From NCBI GenBank assembly GCA_002221725.1, contig NJFT01000143.1, positions 1-64,000 on the forward strand: a DNA stretch of 64,000 bases, read 5' to 3'. The position numbers were made by a program, and so were the translations under genes. The stretch comes from Scedosporium boydii (lineage: Eukaryota > Ascomycota > Sordariomycetes > Microascales > Microascaceae). This document shows, piece by piece, positions 37,477 to 51,602 of the stretch (its first letter is position 1; each line of letters starts with the position of its first letter). The notes beneath the pieces are model-generated. The model did no database searches. It was not told where the DNA came from and saw nothing but the letters and a program-made list of their open reading frames with translations.

Positions 37477-37768
37477 GGGGCGGAATGGGGACGTAAATAT
37501 CAAATTTGCATAGTCTTCACTCTGGGGTTGGCTTGGTTTCATCCTCGTGTATTATAGTATTTTGTTGCGACGAATTCTTGTCATGATTGTTGTCAAGGAC
37601 TTTTTGGGGAGAAGAATCCCATGAAGCATTTGTACTTATCGCTACTGTCAGTCTCCCCCTGCGTATATATATCTCGCTCGATAATGGTACAAAAAAAAGT
37701 TCAAACCCTATGCCAAGAGACCCTGCACCAAATGAGAGAGAATATCCAGAACCCAAACAAGCAAAAAA

Positions 37769-40709
37769 TTAAAACATGCTCTCATCATCACCTTCTCCGG
37801 GACTGATAGACCCATCCACACCCGCCAACAACCCCACCTCCTCGGCACCACTATCCCCAGCATCCTCCCCATGCGACTCCCCACGTCCGTCCATTCTACT
37901 AGACCGGCGCGTTTCCTCAGCGCCGTTGAGGACGTACCAGACGTCCTTCTTCGTCAGGAGACCCTGCAAGACGCCCTGGTCGCAGAAAAGGACGTATCGC
38001 AAACCAAGCTTGCGGAAGTACGTGACGGCGAGATGCAGGCTCGCCCTCGAGGGTAACGTAAGCGGAGTCTGGTCCATCCAGGGCCGGAGGTCCAGCGTGG
38101 TGCGGGGATCCGCGAGCGCCTGATGCGAGAAGAAGACCTCCGTCTCGGGAGGCAAGGAACGGGGAGCCTGCGTGGAGGTGTGCAGGTTATAGGCGAGTTC
38201 GGTGCGGGAGATGTAGCCGAGGAGGATGGCGTCGCGGGGATCAGAGATGACGGGGAAGCCGCGGTAAGGGTGTGCGTCGAGGATGGTTTTGAGACTGGCA
38301 ATGGTGTGGCCGGTGGCGGTGAGGACGACGAGGTCTTCGATGCGGGTCATGATTTGCGAGGCGGGGACGTCGGGGATAATGATCTCGTCGCTGTTGTCGA
38401 GGAAGGGGTACTCGCTGAAGTGGATCCAGGATTCGTAAATGTCTTTGCGGGAGAAGGCGTCGCCGACCCATTTGGCTATCATGACGGCTACCATTATGGG
38501 GAGGACGTATGTTAACGCTCCGGTGAGCTCGAACATGATGACGACGATGGATACGGTGAGCCGCGTGACGCCGGCCAGTGCCGCCGCGGCTCCGATGAGG
38601 GCGTAGGTTCCTGGCGTGATGCAGGGGATGTCGGGCTCGCATGAGTCCCAGAGAATAAAGCCTCGGGTGCTGTTGACCAAGATTTCCATGATGATCCCAA
38701 TCGCTCTTCCGACCAATGCACCGATCGCCATTGACGGCAGGATGATACCCGCAGGAATCTGGAGACCAAAGGTGATGGCGGCGAGACCGAAGCCGAGAAT
38801 GGCTGCGAATATCAGGAGTACAACAGTACCCGCGGAAGCCGCACCAGTCTTGCAGAGACCAATTTCGTCCTCGAGAAGCCTAGTACAATCTGTAAAGAGA
38901 TTGGACACCAACTCCGACGTCTGAAGCTTCATGTAAACATTGGGGTAGTTGACCAAGGCTGTGAAGAAGGCCACCATAATGACCTGAGTAATCGCGGACG
39001 GTAACCACGGCGTGGACTTCTTCCACCTCGCGACGAACATGTTTGCTTTGATGAAGAGCCCTCCATAGATACCACCCAATACGCCCAGGATAACGTAAGG
39101 GACAAGCTCAAAGCCATGCCAGCCCACGTTATATTTCACTTGGAAGAGTACAAGCTTCCCGGACCTGAGAGGGTCAAGCGCTTGAAGAACGACAGCAGCC
39201 GTCATGGCGCACACGAAGCTCTGCCACATGGTCTTGTCAGGGAAGTAGTAGGAAAGTTGCTGCATGAAAAAGTCAGTAACCATGCTCTGCCTCCCGATCT
39301 AAGGAGGAGCTTGTCTCACCTCGAGGCTGAAGAGCACACCTCCTATGGGCGAGCCGAAAGCGACTGAAATGCCTGCGGCAGCTGCAGCAGACAAGACCTC
39401 ACGTTTACGCGCTACAAAAACAGGCGCGGTTAGTATAATTAACGATCTTACAAGTGGGAAGCAGGGTGAGCCTACCTTCATTTTCACTGATATTCCTGAA
39501 GGGTCTAGTGAATAGGTTGGCAACGCAGCATGCTACATGCACGAAGGGTCCCTCTTTTCCCAACCACATCCCGGAGCCAACAGCGAGACACTGTAACTCG
39601 AGAGTTAGCATGAGGCGCAGCGAAGCATCCTCCAATTGATTGAAACAGACTTACCAGGCCAACCGATTTTGTGATCAACGTCCACAATCCTAGGAATTTG
39701 CGAATGACAAACCCCCCCAAGATCGTTTTCATCTCAGGTATACCGCTGTGCTTAGCGTATATCGCATACTCCTTGACCAAAGCCGATGCAAAGTATGCAA
39801 GAATAACCTGCGAAATCAATGTTAGCCGGCGGGGAGAGTCGGAAGTCTTGGAACGAAAGACAACCATACTGAAAATATGATGAAGAAAAGATATTCTATA
39901 AACCATTTACCGCCACCGGAGCGAACGCCAAACGCCTCGCCCCACGAAGTCCATCCCAGGCACTTCGAGCCTTGATCGTACCCCAAGCAACATGATGCCT
40001 TGCTCAGATAGAATGCTCCGCCATCCGGACCACCGGAGCAGAAGCCAGTCTTAAGATCACCTAGCCAGCTTGTCGTCACCTGAATACCGGCAGCGATGGC
40101 TCCAGTAGCGATTCCCGTGAGAATGAGAATGACCCAAACCTGACTCGCATCCAGCAGCTGTTGTATGTACCCGAGTAGACCGCTTGCGCTAGACCTCAAG
40201 ACACGTAACCGCTGCCTCTCTTTCGTATACTCGAAAATCCAATCGATGGCCGTCAAATTTTCGTATGCGACACGTCTTCCTGGGCCCTCCACGTACCAAT
40301 CCAGAGGAGGCCCCTCCTTTGGGTGGTAGCCGCCTCTGAGCCCGTCCTGGTCCGAGCCCTGGACTCCTATCCCTCGTAAGATTCCATCACCATCGGCTGA
40401 GTTCAGAGGGGGCGATGGCGGCTCGTCGTGATGGCGGGAAGCCCCGCCAGCGTTGGTAAAGGCAGAGAAGAATCGCGCCGTCGACGAGAGCATGCTGCGC
40501 TTCTGTTTTCGCTTAAAGGTAATTGGTTCATTTCGAGTCTCATTCAGGGGATCCTCGGCAAGGACTCCCGTATCTGGTTCGTCAACCCAGAATGGCTCGA
40601 TTCCATCGTCTCGTTCGTCGGAGCTGTCGGCGGGCGTCTGGATGGGAATCGGCGATCGGGACGATGATGGTGTGGAAGAGTCAACGTTCGGTATGAAATG
40701 TCCCGACAT
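37769..40709 (-). CDS. CLC-family chloride channel / Cl-/H+ exchanger (Gef1-like)
   Basis: Five exons on the minus strand, 40709-39870, 39807-39655, 39590-39476, 39411-39320 and 39259-37769, encode 896 aa. All introns are GT-AG and short (about 60-66 nt). The first 190 or so residues are hydrophilic, then the membrane domain begins ([18 protein letters not shown]). Selectivity motifs are visible: [14 protein letters not shown] with the gating glutamate E344, and [13 protein letters not shown] at about 565-577. Two C-terminal CBS domains lie at about 697-757 and 795-845 (the second has [22 protein letters not shown]). The glutamate is that of the intracellular exchanger group (ClC-3/4/5, yeast Gef1), which balances charge in endosome/Golgi acidification and copper loading. 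The location is inferred. It is divergent from the neurochondrin-family gene. Confidence 0.95.
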
Positions 40710-41148
40710 GATTATGGTATGGAGGCGGCCGAGCTTCCCATCTTTATCAATCGCTGAGAAGCTGGGAATTTAAGCTGGTATATTTCGTAGGTACAGATGC
40801 GGTCGGGGGATTGAGGGCGGGTTGTTGTAAACCCAGCCTCTTCGTTTGAAGAACAAGGCAGCGCAATAGGCCAGATGCTAGATGACGAAAGCGTACTGTT
40901 CTGAGCCTTGTGCCGGCACTTGTTGACATCTGTTGTTAGTCTGGGCTTGTCGCGACAGGTATACAGTGCTATTACGCCGTAGGAACGGTATTCTCATCAC
41001 ATCCTTGATGTCGATTTCTCACATCATCGCTCACTTCGAGGACCTTCAAACGTAACTTAAGAGAAGTGGAGTTTTCTGAAACAAACCCTTCTTGTTAGTT
41101 CAGATATACTCGCATACAGATATCGAGCCTCCTTATCGAACTACTACC
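40710..41148. promoter_or_regulatory. Divergent promoter region, CLC / neurochondrin-family gene
   Basis: 439 bp separate the two start codons. No TATA box, repeat or motif copy was noted. The two genes must share or interdigitate their control sequences. Confidence 0.5.
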
Positions 41149-43195
41149 ATGGCTGAAGCTGAACCCGGGCTAGGCCCCAGCGCCGAGCCTGGAAAAGCGC
41201 CCACCATCTCGATCTCTCAAGTTCAAAACTTGTTAAATTCGAAAGATGACACCTCCAGGTTTACCGGCCTAGCGATCCTCAAAGCTGTTCTTGATGATTC
41301 GTCAAAGTTGAGAGAGGATCAGGAGATTATAACACAGCTGTGGAACTCGATATCACCCAAGTTCCTAGATCGACTTATACGCACAGGCTCTAAGAGCTCG
41401 GGAACCGGCAAGGACACGAGGGAGATGTTGAATCTTGCCGTGTCTATTATACATACCTTCACTACCCTCCTCCCCGAGGATGAAAAACAAAATCCAAGGC
41501 TAGTCCAGAGGATACCATCCTTGATGAGTGCCATTCTCTGGAGGTTTGTCTCAACTCACCCACAACATGCAGAAACCCTTCCCTTCATCATGCGCTGACC
41601 CGCCGAAGCTCTAAGGAAACAACTCAGTTGACACTCCAGGTGATGGTTATTATTACAAGTTTCTCGGCCGGGGCGAATGAGTTTATGGCCCTTGATGACA
41701 TTACCCCCATTGTAGAGGTTGCTCCAGCACACCCCGAAGCTCTTCAGATATTAAGTTTTGCGTGGTTCAACACCATGAACGGTCCTGAGGATCCGGGGCA
41801 GGTCAAAGATAAGATTGACGAAACTATCTGGAAGCTCGTATCGTCCTTCAAAGGTACAGACGGTGTCACGCTTCTTGAATTCCTAAGCTCCTACCTGCAT
41901 TATGCAGACCCTGAGGTGAGCACCTTCGACTTCACAATATAATGCCATCAACTAAGCTTGGCTAACACTGCATTATATAGGCGATACCACAGAAACCTCA
42001 GTGGTTAGAATCAATTGTAGGCTTTATAAAAAGGCTTGTTACAAGCCGGCCAACGCCGGAAGCAAGGTCGGCTTACACAAACGCAGCGGCCTCTTTGTTG
42101 CAGGCGTATCCAACCGATGCGCCGAAACTCCTATTCGCCTCTCAACCCGGAGAGGAGAAGTCCCTACCATATCTCCTCACGAATCTCGTCTTAATTGACA
42201 TCCGATCCTCTTGTCCAACATTGCTGGAGAAGCTAAATAGCCCCAAGTACAACAAGATATCCCGAAGGTTAGCTTCGGGATATGACATTCTCTCTAGCTT
42301 TATTGGCTACCTGGTCAGAAGTCTCGAAAACGATTTTGATGACGAGAATCGTACTTTAGTCATGGATCCCAGCCTTTTGCTAAAGCTACGAAAGTCCTTA
42401 TCGGAGACGATGTCTGTGACCATTGAATACCTCCGCGACCGGTGGGATGCCTCAGTCGCCGGCGCCATGGGCCTACATGCCGACGCCAGGGCCGGGAAGG
42501 CAACCACTGGGACAGGATCTCATTTGACTCTAGCATGGGATTCAGCAAATGATAGCGCTGACGATGACCCGATGATACTAGCAGCCGTGAGGGCGCTAGC
42601 GATCTGGCTCCGGGAAGATGAGAGCAGCATGCTCCGGAAGGAAGCTTCGGGTCTCCTTGACATGTTCTTCGATTTGTACAAATCCAGCGATTCAACGAAA
42701 AACGACTTCAGATCGGCCGTCCTTGTTGCCTTGGAAGGCATATTAGAGGTCGCGAGGGGAAAGGAGGCTTTCTTTGAGAATGATGGATGGGCTGTTCTTG
42801 TCAAGGACCTGCTCGACATCTTCCAGAAGACATCAAAGGAGAGCAACGAGTCGGACGCCTATAGGGGGATCAATATCGTCCACATACTCATACGCATTGC
42901 CGAGGAGGAGGAAACGGGCACTCGAGAAGCATGGATGGATACCGTCACTAGCGTCGCCGCGTGGAGCCCACCTGACGTTGAGCAACCGTCTCTTGTGCGA
43001 GAATGCCAATTTGCCGTGCTGCAGCTGTGTGCCGTTCTCCTGGCCCGTGCCAGTCCTAGATTGAGGAAGAGATACGTGCACTCGACCAGCGCCATCGTTG
43101 GGATAGTGAATCAGCTTCGGCAGCATATAGGAAACAACCGAATACTCCGAGAGCAGCTTCAGGACGTGCAGGAGACTCTGGGAAGCCTTCGGTAG
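41149..43195 (+). CDS. Neurochondrin-family (DUF1941) protein
   Basis: Three exons, 41149-41543, 41609-41915 and 41981-43195, encode 638 aa. The sequence is almost all alpha-helical: ISQVQNLLNSKDDTSRFTGLAILKAVLDD and LWNSISPKFLDRLI near the start are ARM/HEAT-like helices, with Leu-rich helices throughout, and there is no signal peptide or membrane span. This agrees with fungal neurochondrin-family proteins. Animal neurochondrin is a cytosolic neurite-related protein; the fungal function is unknown. The first acceptor (CCGAAG at 41608) is unusual in having no pyrimidine stretch but gives the only in-frame continuation SSKETTQLTLQVM. ATG 41149 (context CTACCATGG) is preferred to upstream near-cognate starts. 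It converges on the VMA22-like gene. Confidence 0.8.
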
Positions 43196-44036
43196 GCTTT
43201 CCAAATTTCCAGCTTCCTGCCCTTGCTCTGGTGCACGAACAATTTAGGGTTGGGTATATCGACTCCCGACATGCCCCTCCAAGGAGTTCCCCTTCAGGCG
43301 ATTGCATGAATCACTAAAGTAGGAGGAGCGGGGGAGGAGGCGCGATTATCGTTAGAAGAAAAAAAACCTCATATGAATCAAAAAGAATCGGCGATTGTAT
43401 CTGCTCCTCCCACGATTTTATCTCACTTCATGCAACCTGTAGACAAGAACTCGGTGCCGCCAAGCTACTCCGCCTGTATTCAGGACGGTAGAATACACAG
43501 AAATAACATATTTCCATTTCTGGAGGTGTAAAAGCATCTAGCTCCATAAACCGAGATAGATTTCCTTGAAGATCAATTTAGCTTTTATAGTGCCTGCACA
43601 CCATGGAGTGGTGTGGCGGAATAAACGAATGCCGCCGCATCCAAAGCTTCTAAATGTGAGAGGCCCAGCTTGATGCCTAGATTCGCTGTAGGTTGTACCA
43701 TGTATCATCCAACCGAAGATGAGAGGAACAGCGAAGGCGCCATTGGGTTTAGGGATGAGGTCGTTGTACGATTGAACCATTCGATCTCGTGGCATTTGCC
43801 TGCTGGGGAGAAAGGACGCGGCTTATGGAGTATTCCGTCAGCAACGGCACCCTCGACAAAGGCCGGAAACGGCAACCCTCCAATTTCTACCGGCGTCGGT
43901 TGATCCAGACCCGGTAACATCTAAAAGCCACTGGAAGGGAGCGGGGAGGAAGATGGAGTACGGAGGTAACACCACAGCCGCCGGAAAGAAAAAAAGAGAC
44001 ATAAAATAAATCTCCGCGGAGGACAAACTGAGAAGA
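43196..44036. other. Convergent 3' region, neurochondrin-family / VMA22-like
   Basis: 840 bp without a recognisable gene, including an A-rich run near 43358-43366. It probably holds the 3' ends of both flanking transcripts. Confidence 0.5.
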
Positions 44037-44708
44037 TCAGGCAGCCTCAACCTGGATGGACGACGATTGGCTCGCCTCCGCATTCCTCTTCGCAGCCTCA
44101 ATTTCGGCCTTGGCCCTCTTCTTCCGAGCTCTCCTCACTTCAATCTCGATGTTCAGCATCTCCGCATTGACAGTAGCGAGGCGCGGGACGACGTTTTCGA
44201 TGATCTGAACGGCTTGGTCCTGCGCGTATCGTAGCGGCATGGGCGTGACCAACCCGAACCAGCGGAGCGGGTTTCGGTTTGCTTCCTTCTTCGACTTTTC
44301 TTCCTGTTTGCCCTCGTTTTGCTGTTCCGGCGTGTCTTTTCCTTCCCCTTCTGCGCCGGGCGAGTCCCCGATTAGATCTGCCTTCTCGCCATGCTCCTCC
44401 TTCTCTGTTGTGTTGCCCTGTTCTGGGATCAATGTGCTTTGATCGACGACGGAAAAAGCTGGCACGCTTTCACTATTGCCGCCCAAGACTTCGACCTTTA
44501 CCTTGCGAGAGGCCTGCATCCTATCGTCGTAGAAGTCCTGGCCATACCTGATGCCACGCTCGGCGGAGAAATTGGCACGAGCGATGTTTTGGTACATGGC
44601 TCCTTGGAGGCTACTCAGAGATGAGCGAAGCATCGTGTACTCATCGAGTAGGAGGAGATAGCGCTCCAGCAGGCGATCAATGTGGTCGGTGTCCATGGTG
44701 ACGGTCAT
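44037..44708 (-). CDS. V-ATPase assembly factor VMA22-like (CCDC115 family)
   Basis: A single exon encodes 223 aa, starting at ATG 44708 (an in-frame TTG 12 nt upstream is not a likely start). Residues 1-75 form a coiled coil (DRLLERYLLLLDEYTMLRS then LSSLQGAMYQNIARANFS), followed by GIRYGQDFYDDRMQASRKV. A variable acidic, Gln/Glu-rich linker leads to the family hallmark NPLRWFGLVTPMPLRYAQ and a long C-terminal charged helix. This two-block layout matches Vma22/CCDC115, an ER-located factor that works with Vma12 and Vma21 to assemble the V0 sector. Together with the CLC exchanger nearby it serves organelle acidification, though there is no sign of co-regulation. The match is by motif, not search. 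Confidence 0.75.
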   Translation of the reverse strand: MTVTMDTDHIDRLLERYLLLLDEYTMLRSSLSSLQGAMYQNIARANFSAERGIRYGQDFYDDRMQASRKVKVEVLGGNSESVPAFSVVDQSTLIPEQGNTTEKEEHGEKADLIGDSPGAEGEGKDTPEQQNEGKQEEKSKKEANRNPLRWFGLVTPMPLRYAQDQAVQIIENVVPRLATVNAEMLNIEIEVRRARKKRAKAEIEAAKRNAEASQSSSIQVEAA

Positions 44709-47700
44709 CTCAAGACTCAACTTCTCTCTTCGTAGGCTCCAGTCGAAGCTTAAAAGGCGTTAAAAGCTGGAGGGCGGTGGTATATTGTCCCTTTGACGCT
44801 GTCAACTTTGAAGATACTGAGTACGTACGAAGTAGCACTTGTTGCCAGTTAATATGGTGCGATTCGTCACATACGATTGCCCTCACAATTCTCTCAGTGG
44901 GCGGCACCTGCCAAGCCGCCAGGCTGCCAACCATGTGAAAATCCCGAATTCACCACCGTACAGTACATTTACAAACAATATGCACGGTACAAAAAGGTGA
45001 TGCAACCAGCAGAACAGCACAGTCCGAGTTCGCTCATCAATTGATCCGCCCTGAAAAAGCACTTGTTGAGACCTCGAGCGCTCTGAACGCGCTGGCTGGC
45101 GGGCAGCACAGGTCTTCACGAGCCTGGATCGGCCCCCACCAATCTGTCAGCACTGAGCAGGCAGATCCCTGATGTAACATTAAACACTCCCTTCGAGAAC
45201 AGCCCCTGGAAATGCAGCGGGGAGTTCACGAGACCCCAGGCGTTCTGGAACACTAGCGCCCTTTGGTCTCCTGTTTGTTCAGTCAAGGAGAACCAAAACC
45301 GGGCGTTATCTCACCCTGAGGAGAGCGAGTGCGACGGTAGGGTAAATGATGATCCAAAGCGACGCGGTCCTGAATATTAAGAATAGATACTTTGAGGCGT
45401 TTAGTGACGTGATTGAGTCGAGGGAAGTTGCGTGAAGCTGAACCTTTGGAGAAGGGGATTTCTTTTCAGCACGCAATTTGCAGACATGGTGGGTACTACC
45501 CTTCCAAGGGTTCCCTTCAACGCTTGCCAGCTTGGGATAGTATCCTGTTTCAGCTTTGGGCCTTGATTTTTGGCACTGTCACACTCTTTTTGGAACCCCC
45601 CCAAAAAACAGGAGAGAGGGCATTTGCAGCCTCTCATATGCACTCCCTGCGTCAACGAGCGAGAAGAAACACGAAATGTTGGCCTCGGATCCAGTGAACA
45701 GGGCAGTGCTCGAAGGGAACGGGAACTTTTTTGTTTCCTTGTGAAATAGACTCCTTGCAACAGATCACACACTGGCCCACCTGTGAACATGTGCAGCGTT
45801 CCATCTACCGTCCGTTTTGTGGCAGAAACGTGGAAGCGGAAGGAAACGCTACGAGTACTTAGTTGACCTACTATTACAGGTCGTGCAGCTGCTGCCTTGA
45901 CACCACTTCAGCTTCTCGCCGGGGCCGGGACAGAAGGCCTCCGAATTCCATTTTTAGGCCTTCGAGGAGCTTCACACGGGTCGCGCCTTAGAGGAGGCTC
46001 CGACTCCTATGCTCCATGTTGTACAGACATCTGCCGAGGGCCACGTCGTAATTCACCGGGAATATCTTCGTATAGTGGTATCGATCGGGTGCCCGCAGCC
46101 ATCCATCAGATCATTTAGCGAGGCGGTCGCTGAGTGAGGACTGTTGGCCCGTTGCGGTAGAAGCAAGTTCGACCCGTGTTCCATGCGCATGGCTGGTAAC
46201 CCACCTCGGCATGCTGGACTGCTTGTAAGTGCATGGGGCGCAAACGGATCAAGAGGACGAAAATCGAGGGTGGCCAACCACTCTAGCAAGTATTATGCAG
46301 GAGCCTGATAGAAATAGAAACTCGGCGGCTTTCCCATTTGCCACATGAAAGAGGGTGGGTGCTGCCGCTGTGGCGGTGGTGCATCCGAAAAGGCCCAGAT
46401 ACTCTCTTGTGTCTTCGACATCTTGAATCAAACTCCTACTAAGATCGGCGAGTGTGTTAAGACGATGACAGCAGCTTAAAGTGGGAGGAAGCTAGGGCTA
46501 GTCCGATAAGCCGGATCGACAGTGATGAAGACGGCCAACCTCTCGACTGTCTACGTAATAGGCGCCTTTCTCACTGGTAGGTAATTGCTAGTGTAGAAAA
46601 AAAGAGCGCATGGCCAATCGCTCAGAAATGCTGCATCCCTCTCTCAACGCTCGACTCCGACTCGTTGATCATGTATAAGGGGGACCAAAGAAAAAAGAGT
46701 GGTCATACCCGAGAGTCGAGAGTGTGGGTTCCTTGGCTAGGATCGGGGCCGGGAATAGGAGTCGTCGAGAACTGGCTTGTTTCGGAACAGTCAAATGCCA
46801 GGATCTCTTTTATGCCTCCGCCATCCGGAAGCCCTCGACACTTGGGTGGTCCAGATGTCGCCAGTGCTCAATCGTCTGTCTCGGCTGCTCCCTTTGTCCT
46901 ATCCCTGTCCTCGATGGTAGGCAATGCTGGGTTTTGTGGCCCCAGCCAGTCATGGACACGAAGTGCACTACTGGCGGAGGATCAAGCATAATACGAAGGA
47001 CGACCTCCCTTTCCTGTTGGTTATGAAGGAAGAGTCTTCAATAATACATTGTGATGGTCTTCGGGTGTCCTCAATTCGGGGGATATTTCACTGTCACTTG
47101 TCAACTGCCTCACCGCTCTCGCCCCAAAAACCAGTCTGAAGGAAAAGCCCTTGAACCATAACATTCCCTCTTTCAGCCACCGTTTTCCACATCATCCCTG
47201 ATCAAAAGTTGGTAGATGATTGAAGCTCTCCTTTTCAACTCTTGACGCTGAAGACGGTGACAAAAATGCCACTGGCTGTAGATTAATATCGATACCGTAA
47301 TCATTTCCCTAGAGATTGGCCTGGTTGAGGGGAAGGGCTGTCAAGGAGGGTAGACTTAGCGATCATAAATTAATTTCTGAGGCAGCAGCCCATTACAAGT
47401 ATGAGTATGTTGACGGCTCACAGTCTTGACCTGAAGAAATAAAAATAATTAGAAACATATGAACCTTTATCTCTTTAATCAACAAGCGAAGATAATATCA
47501 CTGTTGCACTGCAGACGCAACTCTAGCCCAACAGGTTTGGGACCGTACGAAGTAAGTCACCGTCAGCACCTTCTCGACCTGCAGCAGGCACCAGTCAATC
47601 GATTAAGCTAATGGGAATGCACGCCCCATTGATCCTGCTCTGCCCTCCCCTCTCCAGTGCTCCCTGCTCTCTATGTACTTAGCCCACCGTTGCCAGTGTC

Positions 47701-48739
47701 CAGGCTGACGAGACTGACGAGATCCATCTGCTTGATTGATCAAAACAAGAGTCTCTCGAGGAACAAATACACTGCTTGATGCTTGATGCTTTCGGTCGAG
47801 TTTGCTAGCTCAGGCGCTTCCAATGCCCCTCCCTCCACTCCCACTCCCGCTCCCACCAAAGCCCTCAAGTGCTCAATTACAAGTACATTAGGCCCCTTTG
47901 ACTGTTCCATGCTAAAGTACAAGTACCTTGGGTAGTTTGGTACTGGTCGAGACTAGTTTACGTTCCACAGTGCCATTGGCATGCTGGATTTCATACTGGT
48001 GCATTCACTGCATTGATTGTGATTGTTCACCTTGCAAGTACCATGCTGTACACAGGTACTCTCACCAGGACCAATACTAATAATCAGAGTCCTGAATCTT
48101 TTCAATGTTCCTTTTCCTTTCAAATTCTCTCCAGAGAGACCCTGGACTACTTGACCACTTGACCACTTTAGACTGGACCACCTTGGGCCTTTGGACCAGC
48201 CTGGGTCTTGGTGCTCTCAAATTCTTCGTGCCTTTCCATCCTCCATCATTTTACCGTTGTGCTTCGCAACGCTATCGTCTTCATTCCGCTGTCCTATTAA
48301 TTTCCCTCCCCTTCCACCTCCCTTTCCCCACACCTCCACCGTCACTTCGCGTCTATAGCCCGTCTCTGCCTCTTGCACTCTCGAACTCACTTCAACTTTC
48401 CATAAATCTAAACTTACACTTCCTCTTACAAACAAAAAAACAGTCAATCCGCCCTCTGACGTCGTCGCCGAGAATCCAGATTCGATCTGGAGGTGGCCTT
48501 TCGAGAGAATTGGCGAAAGTCACAGCTCCCCTCTTTTTTTCCCTGACCTCCCCCCATCCAACCTGCAGATTGTCGTCGACCGGTCCCCGGGAAAATACGT
48601 ATCGCCATCCCCATCCCTCTGTCCACCGACCTCTGCCCTCAGCCTGCGCTCACGATAAGGCAAGGGCATCACCAAACAGTCGGTCAACCCCCAACCCGCT
48701 ATATCTGCTCCCGCAAAGGAGCACCGCTGGTTCTGAACA
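44709..48739. other. Gene-empty 4-kb region upstream of cdc42
   Basis: No gene was supported. It contains two exact TACGAAGTA motifs (44826, 47547), a TCAATTGATC at about 45038, several AAGTAC/GTACTT words between 47880 and 48060, and the cdc42 promoter and leader at its right end. Frames up to about 220 codons at 48105-48767 are a translation of the pyrimidine-rich leader. Confidence 0.55.
48215..48560 (+). promoter_or_regulatory. Pyrimidine-rich leader/promoter of cdc42
   Basis: A long CT-rich stretch (for example around 48300-48350 and 48525-48555) precedes the ATG at 48740, typical of ascomycete promoters and 5' leaders. Confidence 0.55.
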
Positions 48740-49884
<1,145 letters not shown>

Positions 49885-51602
49885 ACACACCACCACGAAT
49901 CATGAATCACCTCGATCTCCCATACGCCCCAGCCTCTGGCCCCTGAATTCCAGTGCCTATTGCCAGCACCAATAAGACTATACTACATATGGATTGGTCC
50001 TGTTTTTTAGGACCAGGGTGCGCTTTTCTTTTTTTTTTCGAGAACGGCAACGACCATGGGCTGGGGCGGCGTTGGGATGGATAACGAGGTGGAATAGACC
50101 GAACTAGGCCCTTAATTACACGGCCTTCAGACAATGGGATTGCGATGGGCGTCTTGCGCTTTACCGGAGCGATTTTGCTTTGAGAGGATGGAATGGGTCT
50201 TTGGTGGGGGATGGAGCGGAGGACGGAATGAGCACCCGAGGGATCAATAGATCTATCGCCTGGAAGCAGGCTGTGGTCCCTAAAATCCACCCACCTGGAA
50301 TGTCGAAGCCCGTGGCCTCAGGAATTCTATAGCTGGCTTGAGACTCGGTTCGTTGCATCTAGCGTTCTAGGAAATTCTTCTTTTTTTTCACCTATTTTAT
50401 TTAGTACCGGTGTTGACTATGTTCTTCCCTTTGCAACATTTTCAGGGTGGGCAAATTCATAAATGCAGGCAGGAAACACCTTTCAACAGGACAGTTGGGC
50501 GATTGGAGTGAATTAATTTTGGGGGGGCGTTTCCACAGTTTTGACTTTTTATAATTGTTCTAGGATTTCTTTTGTTTACTTCTTTTCCCAAGCCCAACCC
50601 GGTCTTGAGGCCGTGCTCACCTCACAAGTCTGCTAGTCGGATTGGAACGCTTCGGGCGCAGATACGGAGGCAATATCGCGGTCATCGAAGAACGTGATGG
50701 GTGGCGGCGACCGTTGAACGAAGAAGCCAGCCACCCTGGTCTCCGGCTGGACACCGTACACCTTGGGGGACATCTGGTGGCTTTGGCAATGGCGTCGCCT
50801 AGATCCGCTCTGTCATTGCTTTTCCAGAACCTGGAAGAACTTGCCTTGTAAAAACTGATAGCTGGCGATATATCTATTGGTCTTGTCGCGTAGATAGCAG
50901 TCGACCGAACAAAGCAAAGCGTCCAAGGAGAAGAGGCGGTAGGAGATTCGACATACCCCAACAACCGGGGAACCATACGGACATGGTGATGCCTACCAGT
51001 CCCATCGCCGATAGGTCGTCAAAGCACCCGGAAATGTCGGGTCGATGCAAAAGCTAGAGTGGTGGGATGGAGGTAGTTGCGCCCTTCTCACATCCTCGAT
51101 TCACTGTCCAGAGCACCTTTCAATTGGGCCCACAGTCTTGAAGACAAAATTCAAAATATTGCTATGCAACACCCCTGAAGATCATTGATAGATGGCTAGG
51201 CTGTGCTCACTTATAGTGAGACGTGTCGGATTGTTCAGCAGCCGATGACTCGAAGCTTGGAGCTGGCACTGATAACGGCTGGGTGACTCAACCTGAATTG
51301 AGTTGCGCCTGCTCCAGAAAAAAATATCAATTCCCCCTCCCCGCCTTCCCGCCTTCCATTCTGCCCAATTCGCATTGCCCCGCCATCCTACACACCAGAA
51401 ATAATATTGTCCATCCATTACGTCCTTATCTCGAACAAACACCGAACACAAGACCTTGTATCAGCTCCGCATAGTTTCCGCCAGCGTCATACTTTTCCTT
51501 TCCCCTAAAAGAATAGACGACAAGTTTGTGCCTTGAGCCTCCTCGGCTTTAGAATCCATTATTTTCTTGGGCTAAGCGTCCCAATTAACCGAACAGACAC
51601 CC
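49885..51602. other. Intergenic region, cdc42 to AsnRS
   Basis: 1.7 kb without a supported gene. It includes a T-rich run near 50027-50040 in the cdc42 3' flank and pyrimidine-rich sequence near 51325-51375 before the AsnRS start. A 119-codon minus frame at 50617-50976 has no recognisable domain. Confidence 0.5.
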
